Shown here: in pieces, positions 1 through 9,709 of the stretch
Numbering within the stretch: position 1 is the first letter of the stretch
How the letters are laid out: each line of letters opens with the position of its first letter
NCBI RefSeq assembly: GCF_000332335.1
Contig: NZ_KB235950.1
Span: 111,923-155,434, forward strand
Source: Kamptonema formosum PCC 10802
GTDB taxonomy: Bacteria; Cyanobacteriota; Cyanobacteriia; Cyanobacteriales; Oscillatoriaceae
Direction: 5' to 3'
DNA length: 43,512 bases
Translations under genes and position numbers: made by a program
The notes under the pieces: generated by a model
Seen by the model: only the letters and a program-made list of their open reading frames with translations
What the model was told of the DNA's origin: nothing
Database searches by the model: none

Positions 1-1120
1 GCTGTTAGTAGGTGTGCCGGTGAAGGTGCGAGTCGCCGCATTAAATGTCAGCCAGGAAGGTAGGGGAGTGCCGCCGGCCAATGTGGCGGAATATGTTAAA
101 ATGTCACCGGCATCAATATCCGAGAAGGTAGAAGCGGGAATTTGGAAGTTGAAGGCGGTATCTTCCGCTGCCGGTGTGTCAGGGATGGGGGTGAGGAGTG
201 CCGGCGCATCGTTAGTGTTGGCGACTGCCAAATTAAAGGTATCGCTGACAGAAGCACCGGCACTATCGGTAGCTGTCACTTGCACGGAGATTGTGCCAAC
301 ATCGCTGTTAGTAGGTGTGCCGGTGAAGGTGCGAGTCGCCGCATTAAATGTCAGCCACGAAGGTAAGGGAGTGCCGCCGGCTAATGTGGCGGAATATGTT
401 AAAATGTCACCGGCATCAATATCCGAGAAGGTAGAAGCGGGAATTTGGAAGTTGAAGGCGGTATCTTCCGCTGCCGGTGTGTCAGGAATCGAGGTGACGA
501 CAGTTGGCGCATCGTTAGTGTTGGCGACTGTCAAATTAAAGGTATCGCTGACAGAAGCACCGGCACTATCGGTAGCTGTCACTTGCACGGAGATTGTGCC
601 AACATCGCTGTTAGTAGGTGTGCCGGTGAAGGTGCGAGTCGCCGCATTAAATGTCAGCCACGAAGGTAAGGGAGTGCCGCCGGCTAATGTGGCGGAATAT
701 GTTAAAATGTCACCGGCATCAATATCCGAGAAGGTAGAAGCGGGAATTTGGAAGTTGAAGGCGGTATCTTCCGCTGCCGGTGTGTCAGGAATCGAGGTGA
801 CGACAGTTGGCGCATTGTTAGTGTTGGCGACTGTCAAATTAAAGGTATCGCTGACAGAAGCACCGGCACTATCGGTAGCTGTCACTTGCACGGAGATTGT
901 GCCAACATCGCTGTTAGTAGGTGTGCCGGTGAAGGTGCGAGTCGCCGCATTAAATGTCAGCCACGAAGGTAAGGGAGTGCCGCCGGCTAATGTGGCGGAA
1001 TATGTTAAAATGTCACCGGCATCAATATCCGAGAAGGTAGAAGCGGGAATTTGGAAGTTGAAGGCGGTATCTTCCGCTGCCGGTGTGTCAGGGATGGGGG
1101 TGAGGAGTGCCGGCGCATCG
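1..1120 (-). repeat. 303-bp tandem repeat, about 3.7 near-identical copies
   Basis: The same DNA recurs with a period of exactly 303 bp (equivalent points at 142, 445, 748 and 1051), with only a few base changes between copies. Each unit encodes one 101-aa cadherin-like domain of the surface protein. The array continues past the left edge; its right end is near 1120, where the sequence diverges into a different domain. Such identity implies recent expansion or homogenisation. Confidence 0.93.
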
Positions 1121-3828
1121 TTGACATTCGCCACGGAGAGCGTGAAATTCTGGTCAACAGTTGCCATGCCATCGGATACCCGCAACACGACACTGTAAGT
1201 GCCAACTTCAGCGTTTGTTGGGGTGCCAGTTAGGGTGCCGGTGCCATTCCCATTGTCCGTGAAAGTTAGCCAGGCAGGGAGGGTGGGCGCACTAATGGTT
1301 AAAGTGTTACCGGTATCGGGATCTGTGGTGGTGATATTGTAGCTGTAGGCAACATCTTCGGTGGCAGCTGTCACCGCACTGCTGGTAAAACTGGGGGGTT
1401 GATTGAGTGAGGAGTTGGCATTAATCGTGTGGGTGTGGGCAGTATTTGCGCCCAAAACATAGGTGCTCCCAGACGGTGCTGTCAGCCCCAGCTGCACCGT
1501 CTCGGCAGGTTCAGTCAGGCTGTCTGCCAATATCTGCAGTGGGATATTGACGGTGGTGCTGCCGGCTGGTATAATAATTGTGCCGGTTGGGGCAGTAAAA
1601 TCACTGCCACTGGTGGCAGTACCCCCCGTCACTGTGTACGGCACAGTTACGTCAAAACCTGCCGCTTGGCTGAGTTGAATTTGGATATTTTCAGTGGCGG
1701 AACCGCTAGCCGGTTCGTTGGCATTTGAGGCGGTAGAGGTAAACTGAATCTGAAACTGCTCAAAGGCACCACTATCCGCATTCACCCGGGTGACGCCGCG
1801 CTGATCTAATGTTTCCCCCGCCACACCGGCATTAATTGCAGGACTTCCCGGAAGCAGGGCGTGCGTGAACGTTAGCCCGCCATTATTTTGCAACAGGCCA
1901 AGCAAGGGATCGGCAAGCGTCACACTCGCTGTTACATTCAGATCCGAGGGGTCAGAAGGATTTTTTGGCGGCCACTGAATATTCCCCCCGCCATCAGTGA
2001 ATTGAGTGCCGGTGTGTTGCTTAATATTCCAAGGATTGCCCCCATTTGCCGCCGTATTGTAGGCAACAATTGTATTTTTCAGAGTCGTACTCGAACCGCC
2101 CCCCCAAAACGCCCCACCCTGAAAGCCGGCGCTATTGTTAGCAAACGTCGAGTTGGTGATGGTGGTTGGATTGGTGCCATTGTTGAGCACTATCGCCCCA
2201 CCCAGCGCGTTGGTATCTGTAGCTTTGTTGCCAGAAAAGGTACTGTTGGCCACCGTGAGAGTGGCGCTGTTTCCCACCCAAAAGCCACCGCCTTGAACCG
2301 GGGCCGAATTGTTGTCAACGGTGGTATTTCTGACGGTCACGTCACCGTTTCCTATCCGCACCCCGCCGCCAAGGGCGTCTCCTTTGGCGTCTTTAATGAC
2401 CGAATTATTGGAAATGGTGCTATCTTCAATAACCACCTTATCGGGGTTATAAACAAACAGGAACAGCCCCCCGCCCTGTCCTGCCCCTGTATTCCCGTCA
2501 AACTGGCTGTTGCGTATGGTAATCGTACCGCCCACTGAACCCGGTGTGAAGGCCGGTCCAGAAGCATTCGCGCCATCGGTATAAATTGCCCCGCCGTAAC
2601 CCCTGGTATAATTGGTGGCAGCTGTCCCCAATGGCCCGCCCGGCGTCGAGTCATTATTGGTGAAGATGGAGTTCTCTACTGTAAGCGTCCCCAAGAGGTT
2701 ATTAATTGCCCCGCCATTAATCCCTCTGTTATTGGTAAACTCACAGCCGGTGACAGTCAGACTGCCCGCACTTTTGGTAGCAATCGCGCCCGCGCCACGT
2801 TCGCTGCCGGCCAAGGTGCCATCATTGCCATTAAATGTACTGTTAGTTACAGTATTGGTACTCTGAAAACCCGTATAAATGGCACCGGCAAACCCAGCAA
2901 CGTTGTTATTAAAGGCGCAATTCTCTATCGTTAAGGTGCTGCTAGAACCCCCCAGAATTCCCGCCCCCGCACCCGTGGCTTCGTCTGTGCCAGTAAGCCG
3001 GCCATTCGCGACGGTTACATTCTTTAGGGTAAAATTAACGAGACTTTGCACGTTAATCACACGGCTGGCATTATTCCCACTGATGGTTAAGCCGGCAGCC
3101 GCCGCCCCATCAACTGTCAGGTTTTTAGTGACATTGAGTTGCCCGCTGGTGAGGGTTATTGTCTGATTGGCGAGGGTGGGAGCGAATTGAATCGTATCCC
3201 CCGCCGCCGCATTGGCAATCGCTTGTCTTAACGAACCGGCACCGCTGTCCGCATTATTCGTAACGGTTAGGATGGCTAAAAAACCAGTGTGTGCTAACCT
3301 CACCTCTGGCTTAAATGCGGGAGGCGCTTTAATGGGGCCGGTGGTAAATTCTAAATTCCAATTTCCGCCGCCTATTAACTCGGCAGAAGCCGCAACCGCC
3401 GCGCCGGTTAATTTGCTGATCTGTCGCACAAACGCTGCCCCATTTCCGCTGGCAACACGGCATCCATACAGTAGGAGGTTCGCTTCTTCGGCCAGTAGAT
3501 TGCGCCACTCCTGCCAGCAACTTGTATACTGTTCCAAGGTATCTGAACTCAGGACAGTATTGCCTAATTTCAGGCGGCCACAACTGCCATGAGCTACGAT
3601 GTGAACTGCGTCTATTAAGCTGCCATCAATGGCCATTTTTTGAAGCTCTGCCGTCATGGATTTGATGCCGTCTTTATCCGGATCGAGGACGGTGGCTCTC
3701 ACATCCTCTCTCACACCCGCAGCTAAGACTTGGCAGTCATCCACGCGCGAGTCAATAAAGACAGCAGTTCTCGGGAAGAAAGTGGATAATTTAGATTTCT
3801 CAGGAATTGAAAGGAAAGCAGTTGTCAC
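1..3828 (-). CDS. Giant DUF4347 / beta-helix / Calx-beta / cadherin-like repeat protein (C-terminus beyond left edge)
   Basis: Read on the minus strand from a GTG at 3828; no stop was seen in the stretches I translated and the frame reaches position 1, so only the N-terminal 1276 codons are present. Order: DUF4347 domain (about residues 20-190, with IVAHGS and LLLYGC motifs); a right-handed beta-helix of NNxA-GGAI-type repeats (about 195-680); a Calx-beta domain (about 700-810); one Ig/cadherin-like domain; then near-identical 101-aa cadherin-like (He_PIG/CADG-type) repeats of the form NDAPxxxxxIPDTPAAEDTA. Such proteins are usually secreted adhesins; no signal peptide is visible, which suits C-terminal (type I) secretion. 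It is a tandem paralogue of the next gene upstream (4201-7974). The function is not known; an adhesin or matrix role is inferred from the domains. Confidence 0.88.
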   Translation of the reverse strand, partial: MTTAFLSIPEKSKLSTFFPRTAVFIDSRVDDCQVLAAGVREDVRATVLDPDKDGIKSMTAELQKMAIDGSLIDAVHIVAHGSCGRLKLGNTVLSSDTLEQYTSCWQEWRNLLAEEANLLLYGCRVASGNGAAFVRQISKLTGAAVAASAELIGGGNWNLEFTTGPIKAPPAFKPEVRLAHTGFLAILTVTNNADSGAGSLRQAIANAAAGDTIQFAPTLANQTITLTSGQLNVTKNLTVDGAAAAGLTISGNNASRVINVQSLVNFTLKNVTVANGRLTGTDEATGAGAGILGGSSSTLTIENCAFNNNVAGFAGAIYTGFQSTNTVTNSTFNGNDGTLAGSERGAGAIATKSAGSLTVTGCEFTNNRGINGGAINNLLGTLTVENSIFTNNDSTPGGPLGTAATNYTRGYGGAIYTDGANASGPAFTPGSVGGTITIRNSQFDGNTGAGQGGGLFLFVYNPDKVVIEDSTISNNSVIKDAKGDALGGGVRIGNGDVTVRNTTVDNNSAPVQGGGFWVGNSATLTVANSTFSGNKATDTNALGGAIVLNNGTNPTTITNSTFANNSAGFQGGAFWGGGSSTTLKNTIVAYNTAANGGNPWNIKQHTGTQFTDGGGNIQWPPKNPSDPSDLNVTASVTLADPLLGLLQNNGGLTFTHALLPGSPAINAGVAGETLDQRGVTRVNADSGAFEQFQIQFTSTASNANEPASGSATENIQIQLSQAAGFDVTVPYTVTGGTATSGSDFTAPTGTIIIPAGSTTVNIPLQILADSLTEPAETVQLGLTAPSGSTYVLGANTAHTHTINANSSLNQPPSFTSSAVTAATEDVAYSYNITTTDPDTGNTLTISAPTLPAWLTFTDNGNGTGTLTGTPTNAEVGTYSVVLRVSDGMATVDQNFTLSVANVNDAPALLTPIPDTPAAEDTAFNFQIPASTFSDIDAGDILTYSATLAGGTPLPSWLTFNAATRTFTGTPTNSDVGTISVQVTATDSAGASVSDTFNLTVANTNNAPTVVTSIPDTPAAEDTAFNFQIPASTFSDIDAGDILTYSATLAGGTPLPSWLTFNAATRTFTGTPTNSDVGTISVQVTATDSAGASVSDTFNLTVANTNDAPTVVTSIPDTPAAEDTAFNFQIPASTFSDIDAGDILTYSATLAGGTPLPSWLTFNAATRTFTGTPTNSDVGTISVQVTATDSAGASVSDTFNLAVANTNDAPALLTPIPDTPAAEDTAFNFQIPASTFSDIDAGDILTYSATLAGGTPLPSWLTFNAATRTFTGTPTNS
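1412..2260 (-). repeat. Duplicated block, near-identical to 5582-6430
   Basis: Sequence from 1412 matches that from 5582 at a constant offset of 4170 bp with only scattered substitutions. It covers the Calx-beta domain and the last part of the beta-helix in both DUF4347 paralogues. At 1412/5582 the match ends abruptly: one gene goes into cadherin-like repeats, the other into a Pro-rich hinge and RTX repeats. Further into the helix (about 2280-3000) the two genes are clearly diverged, then nearly identical again around 3190-3365 (7360-7535). Confidence 0.9.
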
Positions 3829-4200
3829 GATGGATACTCCAGGGAAAAGTTTTCTGGTAGATACACCCCCGGAGAAAGTTAGACGCGAGTGCGATACTTT
3901 TAGACTGCGCCAAACACATGAATAGCTCCAGCGAAAATACTGTCAGGGTTTCGGCCCCTATCTAGCTTGTGAGTCTGAAAAGATAGGAGATGCCTTTTGA
4001 AGTTGACTGAAAGTCAGATGCTGCCCCCTGGGGGATACTCCAGAACCTAAAGCTTCTGGCTAACCGCTCAAGAAAGTAGACTGACCTGCTATAAATTTTG
4101 AGCCGGAATCCCACAGATTTTTTCCTGTCTCTCTAAACTTCAAATCAGACCAATGCGCCCTGTCTAAAATAACGGGGGGCAAAAGCAGAGCTTTCGCCTT
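3829..4200. other. 372-bp spacer between the two DUF4347 genes
   Basis: No gene seen. It holds the ribosome binding site of the downstream gene (GGAG at 3837-3840) and presumably its promoter. The in-frame sequence upstream of the GTG reaches back to a TGA near 3940 without any ATG. No strong hairpin terminator for the upstream gene is evident. Confidence 0.5.
3837..3840 (-). promoter_or_regulatory. Shine-Dalgarno site deciding a GTG start
   Basis: On the minus strand GGAG lies 8 bases before the GTG at 3828. No in-frame ATG lies upstream before the stop near 3940, so this site supports the GTG as the start. Confidence 0.65.
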
Positions 4201-7200
4201 CTAAATAAGGATGAAATCCTGGATGTCAATGGCGATCGCTTGGAGTCCATTCAAAACAGCCAAGATTTCACCACTGCTGGCAATACTGATAGAAGTGGTG
4301 CCGGTGCCTTGGGAAATAGTTAGCTGACTGAACGTCAGGCCGAGGGCCAATCCCAGAAAATCTTCCCCATCTGCAAAATCTGCCACGGTATCGCTGCCGC
4401 TGCCAGATTTCAAGACAAACACATCGCCCCCGGCACCCCCAGTGAGAAAGTCACTGCCTCTATCGCCGCTGAGCACATCCGAACCGCTGCCACCTGTAAG
4501 CGTGTCATTATCTTGACCTCCATTGAGAGTGTCACTGCCCTCACCGCCATCGAGCCGGTCAGTGCCCGAGTTACCGGAAATAAAATCATTGTCCAGATCG
4601 CCATCGAGAAAATCGTTGCCTTGGTTGCCTATCAGAGTGTCCCTGCCCTGGCCACCTTGGATGCTATCATCACCCTCACACCCATCTATCAGGTCAGCGC
4701 CAGCGTTTCCGAACAAAAGGTCATTTTCCTCCCCCCCACACAGGGTATCATCCCCCATATCGCCCGACAGAAGATCGTCGCCCAAACCTCCTTTAAGGGT
4801 ATCATTCTCCTCCCCACCATACAGGGTATCGCTGCCTATTCCGCCAGCTAAAAAATCATTCCCGGCATTCCCGTACAGCAGGTCATTTTCGGCACCGCCC
4901 CCCAGGGTGTCATCGCCTAAATCGCCGGCCAGGATATCATTGCCAGCCCCACCTAATAGAGCGTCATTTTCCTTGCCCCCAGAAAGGCTATCGCTGCCAT
5001 TTCCCCCATCTGCAAAGTCAGCGCCAGCATTGCCATACAGCAAGTCATTGCCGGCACCGGCATTGAGGGTGTCGCTGCCGAAGTCGCCGGCGAGGGTGTC
5101 ATCCCCATCCCCGCCACTCACTCCGTCACTATCCTTGCCGGCAAAAATGCGATCGTTTCCAGTTCCGCCCTCTGTAAAGTCAGCCCCCTGATTGCCGTAA
5201 AGCAAGTCATTTCCACTCCCCCCGTCCAAGTTGTCGCTGCCGGCGCTTCCAATCAGCGTGTCACTGCCATCAAAGCCATTCAGGGCTTCGTTTCCGGGGT
5301 TCCCATTCAGGATGTCGTCCCCCCCTGTGCCATTGAAGGTTTGTGAGACGGCATTGGGAATCGCGCTGGCGCTGCCCAAATTAGGGTTGGGCAACAGATC
5401 GCAAAGGCAACTCTGTTCAGGTGCGGGTGCGGGTGTTGGCACCGGCACCGGCACCGGTGGCGGTACTGGCGTCGGAGTGGGTGCCGGTGCTGGAGTGGGT
5501 GCCGGCGTTGGGGTTGGAGTCGGCACCGGCGTTGGGGTTGGAGTCGGCACCGGCGTTGGGGTTGGAGTCGGTGCCGGTGCCGAGTTGGCATTAATCGTGT
5601 GGGTGTGGGCAGTATTTGCGCCCAAAACATAGGTGCTGCCAGACGCTGCTGTCAGCCCCAGCTGCACCGTCTCCGCCGGTTCAGTTAGGCTGTCTGCCAA
5701 TATCTCCAGGGAGATATTGACGGTGGTGCTGCCAGCTGGTATAATAATTGTGCCGGTTGGGGCAGTAAAATCACTGCCACTGGTGGCAGTACCCCCCGTC
5801 ACTGTGTACGGCACAGTTACGTCAAAACCTGCCGCTTGGCTGAGTTGAATTTGGATATTTTCAGTGGCGGAACCGCTAGCCGGTTCGTTGGCATTTGAGG
5901 CGGTAGAGGTAAACTGAATCTGAAACTGCTCAAAGGCACCACTATCCGCATTCACCCGGGTGACGCCGCGCTGATCTAATGTTTCCCCCGCCACACCGGC
6001 ATTAATTGCAGGACTTCCCGCCAGCAGGGCGTGCGTGAACGTTAGCCCGCCATTATTTTGCAACAGACCAAGCAAGGGATCGGCAAGCGTCACACTCGCT
6101 GTTACATTCAGATCCGAGGGGTCAGAAGGATTTTTTGGCGGCCACTGAATATTCCCCCCGCCATCGGTGAATTGAGTGCCGGTGTGTTGCTTAATATTCC
6201 AAGCATTGCCCCCATTTGCCGCCGTATTGTAGGCAACAATTGTATTTTTCAGAGTTGTACTCGCACCGCCCCCCCAAAACGCCCCACCCTGAAAGCCGGC
6301 GCTATTGTTGGCAAACGTCGAGTTGGTGATAGTGGTTGGATTGCTGCCATTGTTGAGCGCTATCGCCCCACCCAACCCGCCGGTGCCGGCAGCATCTTTT
6401 GCTTCGTTGCCAGAAAAGGTGCTATTGGCAATCGTAACGGGCGACGTTTCTCCCACCCACAATCCCCCGCCTTGCACCAGCGCCACATTATTTTCAAACG
6501 TGGTATTCCTGACGGTCAGTTCGCTGTTCCCATGCCTTATCCCACCGCCAAAGGAATCTCCTTTGGCGTCCTCAATCACCTGATTGCCGGCAATTGTGCA
6601 ATCTTCAACAATTACCCTGTCCGGGGGATACGCAAACAAAAACAGGGCTCCCCCTTGGCCGGCTCCTTTATTCCCCTCAAACCGGCTGCTAGCAATCCGA
6701 ATCTCGCCCGCATCCGGATTCGCGCTGTCCGACGCCCCATCGGTATAGATCGCCCCGCCGTAACCCCTGGTATAATTGGTGGCCGCCTGCCCCAACGGGC
6801 CTCCTGCCGTTGAGTCGTTATTGATAAACGTCGAATTTTCTACCGTCAGCTGGCTCAACAGGCTGTTAATCGCCCCGCCGTTGATGCCTTTGTTGTTGGT
6901 AAATTCGCTGTTCCTGACTGCCAGACTGCTTAAACTGTTTACAAAAATTGCGCCGCCGGCACTTTCAGTATTTGCCGAAGCCTGGTTGCTGTCAAAGGTA
7001 CAGTTTTCAACCGTAGTGGTGCTAGAATTGCCCGCAACAATAGCGCCGCCCTCCCCCGCGACATTATTCTTGAAGTTGCAATTTCCTACCGTTAAAACCG
7101 CCCCCACCCCCGTGAGAATCCCTCCCCCTTTATCCGAAGTGCGCCCGTTGGCTACCGTCAGATTCTTGAGAGTGAAATTTGTGGCCGCACCCGCCACCTC

Positions 7201-7974
7201 AAAGACGCGGCTGGCATTATTTCCGCTGACGGTTAGCCCAGGAGCCGCCGCCCCATCAACCGTCAGGTTTTTGGTAATATTGAGTTGCCCGCTGGTGAGG
7301 GTTATCGTCTGGTTCGCGAGGCTGGGAGCGAATTGAATCGTATCCCCCGCCGCCGCGCTGGCAATCGCTTGTCTTAACGAACCGGCACCGCTGTCCGCAT
7401 TATTCGTAACGGTTAGGATGGCTAAAAAACCAGTGTGTGCTAACCTCACCTCTGGCTTAAATGCGGGAGGCGCTTTAATGGGGCCGGTGGTAAATTCTAA
7501 ATTCCAATTTCCACCGCCAATTAACTCAGCAGAAGCCGCAATCGCAGCGCCGGTTAATTGGCTGATCTGGCGCACAAAGGTGGCCCCATCTCCGCCGGCC
7601 ACACTGCAGCTGTACAGGAGGATGTTCGCCTTTTCTGCCAGTAGATTCCGCCACTGCTGCCAGCAGCTTTTGTACTGGGAGAGGGTGTCTGAATTCAGGA
7701 CAGTATTGCCCAGCTGCAGCCGGCCACGACTGCCGTGAGCGACGATGTGAACTGCATCAATTGATCCGCAAGCGGCGGCAAATTTCTCCAGCGCGGCGGT
7801 GATGGCTTCGACCCCATCTCTGTCGCCTCGAAGGACAATTGCTCCCACACCCTCTCTGACACCGGCAGCGAGGAATTGGCACTCTCCCACGCCCGAGTCA
7901 ATGAGGACTAGCGATCTGGATTGGGGATTTTGGATAGGGGGTTGGGGATTGATTTGGGTGACGGATTCGGTCAT
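4201..7974 (-). CDS. DUF4347 / beta-helix / Calx-beta / RTX calcium-binding protein
   Basis: A 1257-aa protein if read from the ATG at 7974 (MTESVTQ); the frame is open to a TTG at 8055, but no start there has a better signal. Domains in order: DUF4347 (about residues 20-180, IVAHGSRGR and LLYSCSVAGG motifs), a pectate-lyase/Pmp-like beta-helix of GGAI and FxxN repeats (about 190-660), Calx-beta (about 680-790), a Pro-Thr-Pro hinge (about 800-865), then about 35 RTX nonapeptides of GGxGxDxLxG type (about 880-1190), and a short RTX-type tail ending FILI. RTX repeats bind calcium and are typical of type I secreted proteins, so an extracellular location is likely. Paralogue of the gene at 1-3828; no secretion genes lie nearby. 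Exact function unknown. Confidence 0.92.
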   Translation of the reverse strand: MTESVTQINPQPPIQNPQSRSLVLIDSGVGECQFLAAGVREGVGAIVLRGDRDGVEAITAALEKFAAACGSIDAVHIVAHGSRGRLQLGNTVLNSDTLSQYKSCWQQWRNLLAEKANILLYSCSVAGGDGATFVRQISQLTGAAIAASAELIGGGNWNLEFTTGPIKAPPAFKPEVRLAHTGFLAILTVTNNADSGAGSLRQAIASAAAGDTIQFAPSLANQTITLTSGQLNITKNLTVDGAAAPGLTVSGNNASRVFEVAGAATNFTLKNLTVANGRTSDKGGGILTGVGAVLTVGNCNFKNNVAGEGGAIVAGNSSTTTVENCTFDSNQASANTESAGGAIFVNSLSSLAVRNSEFTNNKGINGGAINSLLSQLTVENSTFINNDSTAGGPLGQAATNYTRGYGGAIYTDGASDSANPDAGEIRIASSRFEGNKGAGQGGALFLFAYPPDRVIVEDCTIAGNQVIEDAKGDSFGGGIRHGNSELTVRNTTFENNVALVQGGGLWVGETSPVTIANSTFSGNEAKDAAGTGGLGGAIALNNGSNPTTITNSTFANNSAGFQGGAFWGGGASTTLKNTIVAYNTAANGGNAWNIKQHTGTQFTDGGGNIQWPPKNPSDPSDLNVTASVTLADPLLGLLQNNGGLTFTHALLAGSPAINAGVAGETLDQRGVTRVNADSGAFEQFQIQFTSTASNANEPASGSATENIQIQLSQAAGFDVTVPYTVTGGTATSGSDFTAPTGTIIIPAGSTTVNISLEILADSLTEPAETVQLGLTAASGSTYVLGANTAHTHTINANSAPAPTPTPTPVPTPTPTPVPTPTPTPAPTPAPAPTPTPVPPPVPVPVPTPAPAPEQSCLCDLLPNPNLGSASAIPNAVSQTFNGTGGDDILNGNPGNEALNGFDGSDTLIGSAGSDNLDGGSGNDLLYGNQGADFTEGGTGNDRIFAGKDSDGVSGGDGDDTLAGDFGSDTLNAGAGNDLLYGNAGADFADGGNGSDSLSGGKENDALLGGAGNDILAGDLGDDTLGGGAENDLLYGNAGNDFLAGGIGSDTLYGGEENDTLKGGLGDDLLSGDMGDDTLCGGEENDLLFGNAGADLIDGCEGDDSIQGGQGRDTLIGNQGNDFLDGDLDNDFISGNSGTDRLDGGEGSDTLNGGQDNDTLTGGSGSDVLSGDRGSDFLTGGAGGDVFVLKSGSGSDTVADFADGEDFLGLALGLTFSQLTISQGTGTTSISIASSGEILAVLNGLQAIAIDIQDFILI
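5400..5586 (-). repeat. Low-complexity Pro/Thr/Val hinge-coding repeat
   Basis: Tandem short units (GGxGTTGGGGTTGGAGTCG-like on the plus strand) encode alternating Pro with Thr, Val or Ala. This is the hinge between the Calx-beta domain and the RTX repeats. Similar hinge DNA occurs at about 42790-43512. Confidence 0.85.
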
Positions 7975-9120
7975 GCAGGATATTCTACAGTTAGATTGGC
8001 AGGCAGGCATACTCCCAAAGGAAAAGACTCTCACCCAATTGGGCAGCGCCGGCAAAAAGCGAACCCCTTAGGGGGTGTGTGCGGCAGTGCTCGCAGACAA
8101 GCAAATCCGTTCAACCCTTCCTAGAGCGTTTCAAGTGTTAGGAAACTTTAACAAACATTCAAAGCTATACTGACTGAGCTTTTCATACTTTTGGCAGTTT
8201 TTCAGGACGGTTGGCACGTCAAAGCGTGTTTGCGAAACTGTTGAAGTGTAGAATATTTTAGATTCCCGTGTCAAATGCAAAACTTACAGGCCGGTGGTAG
8301 AAATGCTCCGCTTGGCCGTGTGGCTGTTTGCCGCCAAAACATCGCTAGCGAAACGAGCGAGAGTCCCAGCATTTTGCAGGGAAACCTCCCCGCAGTCGCA
8401 GGGGCAGAGCGCCTGAAAAAATTAAAAAATCGTAAAAATGTCGGCGGGTTATGGTTGAGGTTCGGCTGCGCGGAGACTTCAGTCCTCGCAAAAGACCGCT
8501 TTCAGCAACTGGCATATCTGTCGGAGTGCGAATCACTGCCTGGAAGGATATCCTAAAAACCCTACAGAATCCCTTCCAAACCGGTAAATTCAGCCGACTT
8601 TGCAGGAATTGCAGGATGGGGAATGCCCTCCGCTAGCGGCCCCGCAAACACCCTGCCGGCGCAACAGGAGCCGATATGCCCTCTGTTTTTGCCGAATAGA
8701 TGCCAGGGCGTGCGCCCCGATGGCCTTTATGCCTGAGGTTTGGTCTAAACAGTGGCAGCATGGAAAGGTGTTCCCCTTGAGGGGTGTGACCCGGATATGC
8801 AAACACTTCCAGGATGACTGGTGGTGTGCGAGTTTTGCGGAAAGCCCGCTGCTACCTCAGGCTATCTTGTTTTTCACACAAGGAAGCGGGATCTGTCCAT
8901 CCGGCATTTTACTGAATTTGGAAAGGCGCGGGCTCGGGAAACCTCCGTGAATCCCCAGTCGTCCAAATATGTGGGGCTTGCTAAGTGCCGGTCGCTATCA
9001 TAAGGATGGCGATAGAGTTTTAGCAGGACACGGTAAACTACCTACAGCAGGTTGTCCCGGACCAATAGTCTGCGACCCTGTCGTGCCACTGATTGCTGAC
9101 GTCGTGAGCTTCACTTGTCC
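7975..9120. other. 1.1-kb spacer without a recognisable gene
   Basis: Open frames here are short, overlap on both strands and give no recognisable protein. I see no tRNA, array or clear long palindrome. It separates a minus-strand gene from the plus-strand lpt genes, so both promoters should lie here. Confidence 0.45.
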
Positions 9121-9588
9121 ATGATGCCCTTTGCGAAACTGCCTGGTTTGTTCATGCTTCGCCTCGGATTTGCCTTGATGCTGCCGGTGGCGTACCTGAG
9201 TGCGAGTGCCGCTCCCTCCTACCCGCAGCCTGCCGGTGCGGACCGCTCGCTGACCCTGCGCTCTGACATTCAAGAAGCCGATGCCAAAACGGGGATTGTC
9301 ACCGCTCGCGGCAACGTGCAAATTGACTATCCAGCCCGACAAATTCAAGCCACAGCCGCCCAAGCTCAGTATTTTAGCCGCGAGCGCCGCATCGTCCTCA
9401 GCGGCGATGTCTATGTCCTGCAGCAGGGCAACAGCCTGCGGGGCGAGACGATCACCTACCTGATTGATGAGGGGCGATTTATCGCTGTCCCGAAAAGCAG
9501 CCGGCAAGTCGAATCGATTTATCTCGTCCCCGAGCAAAATGCCGCCGCCCCCGGCGCTCAACCCAAGCCGGCCATCCCCTCTTTTTGA
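9121..9588 (+). CDS. lptA: LptA-type (OstA) periplasmic lipopolysaccharide transport protein
   Basis: A 155-aa protein with an N-terminal hydrophobic signal peptide ending near SASAA, then a single OstA/LptA beta-jellyroll domain (about residues 35-140; note SDIQEADAKTGIVTARGNV and LSGDVYVLQQGN). LptA forms the periplasmic bridge that carries lipopolysaccharide from the inner-membrane LptBFG complex to LptD. The next gene is the LptB ATPase, followed by an LptF/G permease, so this is a compact lpt cluster. Several starts are possible (TTG 9115, ATG 9121, ATG 9124); none has a clear Shine-Dalgarno. The C-terminus is Pro/Ala-rich. Confidence 0.9.
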   Translation: MMPFAKLPGLFMLRLGFALMLPVAYLSASAAPSYPQPAGADRSLTLRSDIQEADAKTGIVTARGNVQIDYPARQIQATAAQAQYFSRERRIVLSGDVYVLQQGNSLRGETITYLIDEGRFIAVPKSSRQVESIYLVPEQNAAAPGAQPKPAIPSF

Positions 9589-9696
9589 TGCCGGTGAGCT
9601 CGGGCGATGCGGAACTCTCCCCTGTTCCGGCACAGCACTCTCATCCAATGTTCCCCGTCGCTTGTTCCTTGTTCCTTCTGAACACTCAGCAATTAC

Positions 9697-9701
9697 AGGA
9701 G
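9697..9701 (+). promoter_or_regulatory. Shine-Dalgarno AGGAG for lptB
   Basis: AGGAG ends 8 bases before the GTG at 9710. It fixes the lptB start there, although the frame is open far upstream into lptA. Confidence 0.75.
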
Positions 9702-9709
9702 TGGGGCGC

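Noticed and set aside
14-1198. Repetitive plus-strand open frame
   Set aside because: It is the antisense of the 303-bp cadherin-like repeats; the minus frame gives recognisable domains.
8275-8950. Short open frames in the 7975-9120 spacer
   Set aside because: They overlap on both strands and show no domain, no ribosome site and no family pattern.
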